From contig JASIGD010000476.1 of NCBI GenBank assembly GCA_030045295.1, forward strand, positions 1 to 9,974: a stretch of DNA of 9,974 bases, written 5' to 3'. The translations under genes and the position numbers were made by a program. The notes below the pieces were generated by a model. The model was not told the origin of the DNA. It saw nothing but the letters and a program-made list of their open reading frames with translations, and made no database searches. The DNA comes from Streptosporangiaceae bacterium (lineage in GTDB: Bacteria > Actinomycetota > Actinomycetes > Streptosporangiales > Streptosporangiaceae). Shown here piece by piece: positions 1 to 5,353 of the stretch; within the stretch, counting starts at the first letter, position 1, and each line of letters opens with the position of its first letter.

Positions 1-1148
1 AACAAGGAGTCCAGATTGACCGTACGCCACGACTGGTCGGTCATCGCGGACAGCCGCAGCCGCAGGCCCGGGTCCGGGTCGATCCGCAGCACGATCTGGT
101 CAGGATCCGTCCTGGTCGGCAGCGAGAGGAAGGACAGCCGGGGCGTGTGACGCAGCACCAGCCGTACCTCGGTGACGTGATCCGGCAGCTCTTTGCCGGC
201 CCGCAGGAAGACGGGAACGCCGGCCCAGCGCCAGTTGTCGATTTCCAGCCGCAGCGCCGCGTACGTCTCGGTGGTCGAACCCGGCGCCACGCCCGGGGTG
301 TCGGCGTACCCCTGGTACTGGCCGCGCACGTAGTGCTGCGGGTCGGCCGGCGGCATGGCCCGGAATACCTCGACCTTCTTGTCCTGCGTGTCACCGGCGC
401 TGTCGCCGACCGGAGGGTCCATGGCGATCAGCGCGAGGAGCTGCAACAGGTGGTTCTGGACCACGTCGCGCAGCGCGCCGACGGGGTCGTAGAACGCGCC
501 GCGATCCTGCACGCCGAAGTTCTCGGCCAGCGTGATCTGTACGCACGAAACGCTGTTGCGATCCCACAACTGGGCCAGCGCGAGGTTGGCGAACCGCAGG
601 TACTCCACCTCGATGACCGGTTCCTTGCCGAGGAAGTGATCGACGCGCAGGATCTGGTCCTCGCGCAGCACCTTGTGCAGCCGGGCATTGAGCTCACGCG
701 CCGACTTCAGGTCATGGCCGAACGGCTTCTCGATCGCGACCCGCCCGTGGCGCACGAGCCCGGCCGAGCCGAGGTGCTCCACGATCGGGGCGAATAGCGA
801 CGGGGGCATCTCGAGGTAGTACAACGGCCGCTGGCTGGCGCCGACCAGCGCGGCGAGGCCGCGGTAGAGCGCGTCGTCCGTGACGTCGCCGTGCAGGTAG
901 GACATCCTGCGGGCGAGCCGGTCGAATACCTGGTCGTCGAGCCGTTCGCCGGAGCTGACGATGGCCTCGCGAGCTAGCGTCACCAGCTGCTCGGTGGTGA
1001 TATCGTCGCTGGCCACACCGATGATGGGGATGTCCAGCAGCGCGCGGCGCTCCAGGCGGTACAGCGCTTGGAAGGTCTGCTTCCGGGCTAGGTCGCCGGT
1101 AATGCCGAAGATGACCATCAGGTCCGCCGCACCGCCGCGCTCCGCCAT
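1..1148 (-). CDS. zwf: Glucose-6-phosphate dehydrogenase, C-terminus cut by window edge
   Basis: Oxidises glucose-6-phosphate to 6-phosphogluconolactone with reduction of NAD(P)+, the entry step of the oxidative pentose phosphate pathway, in the cytosol. The first 382 codons are visible; family members are usually about 450-510 residues, so the C-terminal part lies beyond base 1. The N-terminal dinucleotide-binding segment reads IFGITGDLARK (residues 13-23), where many homologues have GATGDLA followed by RRKLxPALY; here the continuation is QTFQALYRL. Further landmarks are IEKPFG at 139-144, the family signature DHFLGKE at 170-176, and GALRDVVQNH ending in H233, which matches the catalytic base position. 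The ATG at 1148 is preceded by GGAGG with 9-nt spacing, which fixes the start. The gene is divergent from the ligase. The fold and activity are secure; coenzyme preference and whether this is the only zwf copy cannot be told. Confidence 0.96.
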   Translation of the reverse strand, partial: MAERGGAADLMVIFGITGDLARKQTFQALYRLERRALLDIPIIGVASDDITTEQLVTLAREAIVSSGERLDDQVFDRLARRMSYLHGDVTDDALYRGLAALVGASQRPLYYLEMPPSLFAPIVEHLGSAGLVRHGRVAIEKPFGHDLKSARELNARLHKVLREDQILRVDHFLGKEPVIEVEYLRFANLALAQLWDRNSVSCVQITLAENFGVQDRGAFYDPVGALRDVVQNHLLQLLALIAMDPPVGDSAGDTQDKKVEVFRAMPPADPQHYVRGQYQGYADTPGVAPGSTTETYAALRLEIDNWRWAGVPVFLRAGKELPDHVTEVRLVLRHTPRLSFLSLPTRTDPDQIVLRIDPDPGLRLRLSAMTDQSWRTVNLDSL

Positions 1149-1157
1149 TTCCGTAGG

Positions 1158-1162
1158 CCTCC
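1158..1162 (-). promoter_or_regulatory. Ribosome binding site of zwf
   Basis: GGAGG on the minus strand, 9 nt upstream of the ATG at 1148. It supports that start over the internal ATG at codon 11, which lies inside the nucleotide-binding fold. Confidence 0.75.
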
Positions 1163-1185
1163 GTCCACCGAGCGAGCCGGACATC

Positions 1186-1215
1186 AGCTTAGGCGTCCGG
1201 CCTCTGGCCGGTGAA
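1186..1215 (-). promoter_or_regulatory. Candidate sigma-70-like promoter for zwf
   Basis: On the minus strand TTCACC (1215-1210) and TAAGCT (1191-1186) are separated by 18 bp, giving a 4/6 match to the -35 consensus and a TANNNT -10 element. It lies about 40 bp upstream of the zwf start codon. Such matches arise by chance, so this is only a candidate. The same TAAGCT hexamer, followed by G, occurs on the minus strand at 8848-8843 upstream of the membrane-protein gene. Confidence 0.3.
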
Positions 1216-1229
1216 GCCGGCACCGTCAT

Positions 1230-1264
1230 GGTTACCGGGGCAGGTAAAGGGGTAACCGGGTTAC
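1230..1264. repeat. Cluster of GGTTACC/GGTAACC half-sites, possible operator
   Basis: Three copies of one motif lie in 35 bp directly before the ligase start codon: GGTTACC (1230-1236), its inverse GGTAACC (1251-1257), and GGTTAC (1259-1264). The last two form a perfect 6-bp-arm inverted repeat around a single G (1252-1264); the first two form a 7-bp-arm inverted repeat across 14 bp. They sit between two divergent genes, where a transcription factor could control either. The bound protein, if any, is unknown. The last half-site abuts the ATG, so binding there would block ligase initiation. Confidence 0.45.
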
Positions 1265-2296
1265 ATGCGGCGTCAGCCTGGCAGCGTGCGGCACCCGGCG
1301 CCGGACCCGGCCGCGGCGCCGGACCCGGCCCAGGACCCCGGCGGGCTGCCGGCCTGGGTGGTGCCGCAGCTGGCCACGCTGACCAAGGACCGTTTCTCCG
1401 ACCCGGCCTGGATCTTCGAGCGCAAGCTGGACGGAGAACGCTGCCTGGCCTTCCGCGGCCGGTCGCAGCGCGCGCGGCTGCTGACCCGCAACCAGCACGA
1501 CGTTACCGCCACGTTTCCCGAGATCGCGGCGGCGCTGGATGCCCAGCGCTCAGACGGTTTCATCGTGGACGGCGAGATCGTCGCCTTCGCAGCCGGGCAG
1601 ACCAAGTTCGAGCAGCTGCAGCAGCGCCTCGGGGTCGCGCATCCGGAGGCGAAGCTGATCGCCGATTTCCCCGTCTTCTACTACATCTTCGACGTGATGT
1701 ACGCCGACGGCCGTGACGCCCGCCCGCTGCCCGAACTGGACCGCAAGCAGCTGCTGGCGGATACGCTGTCGTTCGGCGGCCCGCTGCGGTACACCGAGCA
1801 TCAAGTGGGCGACGGCGAGGCGTTCTACCGGTCGGCGTGCCAGCAGGGATGGGAAGGCCTGATCGCCAAGCGCGCGGACGCGCCCTACCAGGCCGGGCGG
1901 ACCCGGAACTGGCTCAAGTTCAAGTGCCTGGCCGGCCAGGAGTTCGTGATCGGCGGCTACACCGATCCGCGGGGGTCCCGGCAGGGCCTAGGCGCGCTGC
2001 TGCTCGGCTACTACGACACCGCCGGCCGGCTCACCTACGCGGGTAAGGTCGGCACCGGTTTCGATAACCAGATGCTCCGCCGCCTGCGGGGCTTGCTGGA
2101 CCCGCTCGAACGGGACGCGACGCCGTTCGAGCGCGGCGGCCCGCCGCGCGCGGGCGTGCACTGGGTGGAGCCCCGGCTGGTCGGCGAGATCGCCTTCGCC
2201 GAGTGGACCGACGACGGGCTGCTCCGCCAGCCCAGGTTCCAGGGCCTGCGCGACGACAAGGATGCCGCCGAAGTGGTCCGGGAGACCCCGCAGTAG
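1265..2296 (+). CDS. Stand-alone ATP-dependent DNA ligase (LigD ligase-domain / LigC type)
   Basis: Seals 5'-phosphate/3'-hydroxyl nicks through a lysyl-AMP intermediate; this branch of ligases is known from bacterial non-homologous end joining and repair. The 343 residues carry all nucleotidyltransferase motifs: motif I KLDGER with catalytic K54, motif III VDGEIVAF (E104 region), motif IIIa VFYYIFDVMYADG (137-149), motif IV EGLIAKR (197-203) and motif V NWLKFKC (215-221). An OB-fold domain follows, ending in FAEWTDDGLLRQPRFQGLR (311-329), the usual LigD/LigC tail motif. The polymerase and phosphoesterase domains of full LigD are absent, and no Ku gene lies in the window. Residues 11-25 form a Pro/Ala/Asp-rich leader built from a short DNA repeat. 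The ATG at 1265 has only a weak purine run (AAAGGGG, 12 nt upstream); a slightly later start is possible, since the conserved domain begins near residue 28. Confidence 0.93.
   Translation: MRRQPGSVRHPAPDPAAAPDPAQDPGGLPAWVVPQLATLTKDRFSDPAWIFERKLDGERCLAFRGRSQRARLLTRNQHDVTATFPEIAAALDAQRSDGFIVDGEIVAFAAGQTKFEQLQQRLGVAHPEAKLIADFPVFYYIFDVMYADGRDARPLPELDRKQLLADTLSFGGPLRYTEHQVGDGEAFYRSACQQGWEGLIAKRADAPYQAGRTRNWLKFKCLAGQEFVIGGYTDPRGSRQGLGALLLGYYDTAGRLTYAGKVGTGFDNQMLRRLRGLLDPLERDATPFERGGPPRAGVHWVEPRLVGEIAFAEWTDDGLLRQPRFQGLRDDKDAAEVVRETPQ
1296..1331 (+). repeat. 18-bp tandem direct repeat in the ligase leader
   Basis: Two adjacent 18-bp units share 17 identical bases (core GGCGCCGGACCCGGCC at 1297-1312 and 1315-1330). 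They are in frame and encode APDPAA then APDPAQ, producing the low-complexity N-terminal leader (about residues 12-23) ahead of the ligase catalytic domain. Confidence 0.8.
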
Positions 2297-2369
2297 CCCG
2301 CGGCACGCACCACGGCCCGTTCGGGAGAAGGACTTTCCGCCCTGCGGGCCGGCCAGGTGGCCGAGGACC

Positions 2370-2392
2370 TCAGCCGGACAGCTGTCGGCTGA
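2370..2392. terminator. Imperfect palindrome at the stop codon of the hydrolase gene
   Basis: Perfect 7-bp arms TCAGCCG (2370-2376) and CGGCTGA (2386-2392) flank ACAGCTGT, itself an 8-bp palindrome, with one extra G at 2377. The element overlaps the last codons and stop of the minus-strand hydrolase gene and lies 73 bp beyond the ligase stop, between convergent genes. It could act as a GC-rich transcription stop for either gene. No T-run follows on either strand, so it is not a classical intrinsic terminator. Confidence 0.35.
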
Positions 2393-3137
2393 AGAAGCTG
2401 AACACCTTCTCCCAGCCGTCCATCGCCTGCTCGGGCCGGTACATCGGGGTGTGGTAGTAGAAGAAGCCGTGGCCGGCGCCGTCGTACCGGTGGAACTCAT
2501 AGTCCTTGCCGTACCGTTTCAGCTCCGCCTCGTGCAGGTCCACCTGCTCCGGCGTGGGATGCCTGTCGTCGTTGCCGAACACCCCGAGCAGCGGCGCGGT
2601 GAGCTCGGCGGTGTAGTCGATCGGCGCGACCGGGCGGGCCTCGGACAGTTCCTCCCTGGCCGCGATCACCCCGCCTCCCCATAGGTCGGCGACCGCGTCG
2701 AAGCCGGGCACCCGCGAGGCGGCCAGCAGGGCATGACGGCCGCCCGAGCAGGTGCCGATGATGCCCGCCCGGCCGTTGCTCGACGGCAGGGCCTTCAGCC
2801 AGCCGAGCGCGGCCGCGCAGTCGGCCACCACGCTGTCGTCGCGGACGCCGCCCTGCGACCGGACCCTGGCCGCTACGTCGTCGGGGGTGCCGTGGCCGAA
2901 ACGGCAGTACAGATCGGGGCAGATCACGCTGTACCCGTGGCGCGCGAGCCGCTCGCAGAACTCCCGGTAGAACTCGTCCCAGCCGGGCAGGTGGTGCACC
3001 GCCACGATCCCGGGCACCGGCTGGTCTCCGGTCGGGCGGGCGACCCAAGCGTGGATCTCATCCCCGTTGCCGCCGGGATAGGTGATCACCCCGGCCGTGA
3101 TGCCGGTGCGGGCGTCGGTGCGGAACGAGTTCCACAT
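2370..3137 (-). CDS. Dienelactone hydrolase family protein
   Basis: A predicted cytosolic alpha/beta hydrolase of 255 residues, the usual size for the dienelactone hydrolase (carboxymethylenebutenolidase) family. The nucleophile elbow reads GTCSGGR with C130, matching the family GxCxGG pattern in which cysteine replaces serine. The acid is D190 or D191 in GNDDRHPTP and the histidine is H223 in GAGHGFFYY. HHLPGWDEF (48-56) and PDLYCRFG (74-81) are also typical of the family. The characterised reaction is hydrolysis of dienelactones in chloroaromatic degradation, but no such pathway genes are nearby, so the substrate is unknown. The ATG at 3137 is chosen because GGAGGG stands 8 nt upstream; an in-frame TTG at 3173 has no such support. 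The gene is divergent from the PrsW-like gene across 68 bp and convergent with the ligase. Confidence 0.93.
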   Translation of the reverse strand: MWNSFRTDARTGITAGVITYPGGNGDEIHAWVARPTGDQPVPGIVAVHHLPGWDEFYREFCERLARHGYSVICPDLYCRFGHGTPDDVAARVRSQGGVRDDSVVADCAAALGWLKALPSSNGRAGIIGTCSGGRHALLAASRVPGFDAVADLWGGGVIAAREELSEARPVAPIDYTAELTAPLLGVFGNDDRHPTPEQVDLHEAELKRYGKDYEFHRYDGAGHGFFYYHTPMYRPEQAMDGWEKVFSFFSRQLSG

Positions 3138-3145
3138 GGCCAGTA

Positions 3146-3151
3146 CCCTCC
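3146..3151 (-). promoter_or_regulatory. Ribosome binding site of the hydrolase gene
   Basis: GGAGGG on the minus strand, 8 nt before the ATG at 3137. It decides that start over the upstream in-frame TTG at 3173, which would place this site inside the coding region. Confidence 0.75.
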
Positions 3152-3205
3152 ATTCCGTCTCCAGTCGGCTCAAGCGTCTCCAGCCTAGGGGAGAAGATCA
3201 CGACG

Positions 3206-4306
3206 ATGCCTACTCACCCGCCGATCCCGCAGGCTCAGCAGCCACCCCCGGGACAGGTCAACGACCTGCTCCCGCTGGGCGACTGGATCCGGCACCACTC
3301 GCTGCGCAGCTGGCCGGTCCTGCTGTTCCTGGTCCTGATCTGCGTGCCGTCGATCGCGCTGGTCATCTTGGGCCTGAACCCGAGCGCCAGCACGTTCGAT
3401 CACGTCGCCTGGGTCTTCGCCGCGTACTTCGCGGTCGCCTGGCTGCTGCTGCTGGGCGTCATCATCCGCCCGGAGCACGTGACCAGGCTGATGCTCATCG
3501 TGGTGACGGTGATCGCGCTGGCGACGCAGGTGCCGCTGGCCGTCACGCTGGAGGTCGCGCTGCACGCCAGCAACGCCGGGCTGGGCCCGAGCATCTACAC
3601 CGTCGGCCTGCCTGAAGAGCTCGCCAAGGCCCTGCCGGTGCTCGCGGTCGCGCTGATCTACGGGCGCAGCCACGGCCTTCAGCCCCGGGACTACCTGTTC
3701 CTCGGCGCGGTCAGCGGCCTGGTCTTCGGGGCCAGCGAGGTGGTGCACTACTTCACCGTCAACGGCGTCGCGGAGTTCTACCTGACCGTGCAGTCGGCCG
3801 TCCCCTCGATCGAGCAGCTGATCAGTACCGGGCACTCCGCGCCGGCCTCGGTGTTCGCCGTGCTGATCGGCCCGGTGCGCTACTTCATCCTCGACTTCGT
3901 GTGGCGATTCCTCACCGATCCGATCACGCACGCCTGCTGGGCCGGCCTGACCGGCTACTTCATCGGGCTGGCGGCGACCGGCCGGTACAGGTGGTATCAG
4001 GTCGCCTGGATCGGCCTGGTCGTGGCCGCGATCTTGCACGGGCTGAACGACTGGGGCCAGGTGAACGGCCACCCGCTGTGGATCCTGGTCGTCCTGGTCA
4101 GCGGCATCTTGTTCCTCGGCTACGCGAAGGTCGGATCCCGCGGCGACGTGCACGCGTCGGACGGCTGGCCCTACGGCACCGCCGCCGCGCCGGCCGGGTG
4201 GCACAGCAGGCCGCAGGCCCAGCACCCGCCGGTAACCCCGGCCGGGCAGACCGCACCGGACGCGGGACCCGGACGCAGGCCGGCCAGGCCCTGGTGGGAG
4301 CACTGA
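3206..4306 (+). CDS. PrsW-family intramembrane metalloprotease-like protein
   Basis: A multi-pass membrane protein of 366 residues with the conserved PrsW signature: paired glutamates in GLPEELAK (E137, E138), GLVFGASEVVHY (E178) and two histidines in transmembrane-like segments, THACWAGLTGY (H242) and AILHGLND (H278). In the family these polar residues are proposed to bind metal inside the membrane. Bacillus subtilis PrsW cleaves the anti-sigma factor RsiW. About eight hydrophobic segments run from residue 36 to 307. A Pro/Gln-rich N-tail (1-17) and a Pro/Gly-rich C-tail (about 312-366) are probably cytoplasmic. No anti-sigma or sigma factor gene lies next to it, so the target is unknown. 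The ATG at 3206 follows GGGGAGAAG at a rather long spacing. A hairpin lies 3 nt after the stop. The family call is secure; proteolytic activity is inference. Confidence 0.88.
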   Translation: MPTHPPIPQAQQPPPGQVNDLLPLGDWIRHHSLRSWPVLLFLVLICVPSIALVILGLNPSASTFDHVAWVFAAYFAVAWLLLLGVIIRPEHVTRLMLIVVTVIALATQVPLAVTLEVALHASNAGLGPSIYTVGLPEELAKALPVLAVALIYGRSHGLQPRDYLFLGAVSGLVFGASEVVHYFTVNGVAEFYLTVQSAVPSIEQLISTGHSAPASVFAVLIGPVRYFILDFVWRFLTDPITHACWAGLTGYFIGLAATGRYRWYQVAWIGLVVAAILHGLNDWGQVNGHPLWILVVLVSGILFLGYAKVGSRGDVHASDGWPYGTAAAPAGWHSRPQAQHPPVTPAGQTAPDAGPGRRPARPWWEH

Positions 4307-4309
4307 CCG

Positions 4310-4326
4310 CCGGGTCGCCGACCCGG
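4310..4326 (+). terminator. GC-rich hairpin after the PrsW-like gene
   Basis: A perfect 7-bp stem CCGGGTC/GACCCGG with a 3-nt loop GCC begins 3 nt after the TGA at 4304-4306. No T-run follows, as is common for actinobacterial hairpin terminators. It probably separates transcription of the PrsW-like gene from ppk2, whose start lies 59 nt further on. Confidence 0.5.
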
Positions 4327-4385
4327 GCGCCAGCACGGACGCGAAAGCACTACCGGTGGCCCGAGCCAGGGCGCATGGTTAGGGG

Positions 4386-5297
4386 ATGGACAAACGCCTT
4401 CGCACCATGACCGACCTCATCGAACCGTTGCGGGTAGCGCCGGGGAGCAAGGTCAGGCTCAGCCGCGATCACGACCCGGGCTACACGGGCCACGTGACCC
4501 GCCCGGAGGCTGACGCGCTGCTCGCCGACAGCGTGGACCTGCTGGCCGAATACCAGGACCGGCTCGCCGCCCAGGATACGTTCGGCGTGCTCCTGGTGCT
4601 GCAGGGACTCGACGCCGCGGGCAAGGACAGCACGATCAAGCACGTGATGAGCGGCGTCAACCCGCAGTGGGTGGCGGTGAGTGCCTTCAAGCAGCCCTCC
4701 GCGGAAGAGCTGAACCACGACTTCCTCTGGCGTTACCAGCGCGCCCTGCCCGATCGGGGCAGGATCGGCATCTTCAACCGCTCCCACTACGAGGAGGTGC
4801 TCGTCGTCCGGGTGCATCGGGAGTTGCTCGCCGCGGAGCGGATGCCCGCGGCGGCGAGAAAATCCGACGTCTGGGCCCGCCGCTACCGGGAGATCAACGA
4901 CTGGGAGCGCTACCTGGTCGACAACGGCATCGATGTCGTCAAGGTGATGCTGAACTTGTCCAGGCGGGAGCAGGCCAAACGGTTCCTCGACCGGATCGAT
5001 CACCCGGAGAAGAACTGGAAGTTCTCACCCAGCGACGTCAGGGAGCGCCGCTACTGGGACGACTATCAGCAGGCTTTCGACGAGATGCTGAGCCAGACCA
5101 GCACGAAGTGGGCGCCCTGGTACGTGGTGCCGGCCGACCATAAATGGTTCAGCCACCTGGCCACCGCCGCGATCCTGGCCGCCGCGCTTCGCGCGATCAA
5201 TCCGCGGTACCCGGCCGCTGACCCCTCGGTGCGGGAGGAGATGACGCAGGTCAGATCCGAGCTCGCCGGCGAACTCGGCGTCACCAGGACCGGCTGA
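4386..5297 (+). CDS. ppk2: Polyphosphate kinase 2 family protein (polyphosphate:nucleotide phosphotransferase)
   Basis: Transfers phosphate between polyphosphate and nucleoside mono- or diphosphates in the cytosol; PPK2 enzymes of this roughly 300-residue one-domain form mainly make nucleotides from polyphosphate. The 303 residues contain Walker A GLDAAGKDSTIKH (74-86, K80), FKQPSAEELNHDFLWR (101-116), the Walker B region GIFNRSHYEEVLVVRVH (128-144), a lid-like segment with RREQAKRF (193-200), WKFSPSDVRER (211-221) and PWYVVPADHKWFSHL (244-258). All are family hallmarks. Preference for AMP or ADP, or a combined activity, cannot be decided. The ATG at 4386 is directly preceded by AGGGG with no spacing, and the ATG at codon 8 also lacks a good binding site, so either a leaderless mRNA or start 4407 is possible. 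The gene converges on the ClpB-like gene 56 bp away. Confidence 0.94.
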   Translation: MDKRLRTMTDLIEPLRVAPGSKVRLSRDHDPGYTGHVTRPEADALLADSVDLLAEYQDRLAAQDTFGVLLVLQGLDAAGKDSTIKHVMSGVNPQWVAVSAFKQPSAEELNHDFLWRYQRALPDRGRIGIFNRSHYEEVLVVRVHRELLAAERMPAAARKSDVWARRYREINDWERYLVDNGIDVVKVMLNLSRREQAKRFLDRIDHPEKNWKFSPSDVRERRYWDDYQQAFDEMLSQTSTKWAPWYVVPADHKWFSHLATAAILAAALRAINPRYPAADPSVREEMTQVRSELAGELGVTRTG

Positions 5298-5307
5298 GGG
5301 CGCGCCC
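5298..5307. repeat. 10-bp palindrome between convergent genes
   Basis: GGGCGCGCCC begins at the base after the ppk2 stop, in the 56-bp gap between the convergent ppk2 and ClpB-like genes. It is the only clear symmetry in the gap and is too short to call a terminator with confidence. Confidence 0.25.
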
Positions 5308-5353
5308 GGCCTCACGTCACAGTCGGCACGCTGCAAAAGTAGCGGGTTCCGGC

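Noticed and set aside
147..797. A 216-codon plus-strand frame opposite zwf
   Set aside because: The minus strand encodes an unmistakable glucose-6-phosphate dehydrogenase with its active-site signature; this frame is its antisense shadow.
3138..3173. Extended hydrolase start at TTG 3173
   Set aside because: The GGAGGG site 8 nt before the ATG at 3137 would lie inside the coding region, and the extra residues are not part of the hydrolase fold.
3185..4336. A 383-codon minus-strand frame opposite the PrsW-like gene
   Set aside because: Its Asp/Gln/Arg-rich translation has no domain and mirrors the hydrophobic codons of the real membrane protein.
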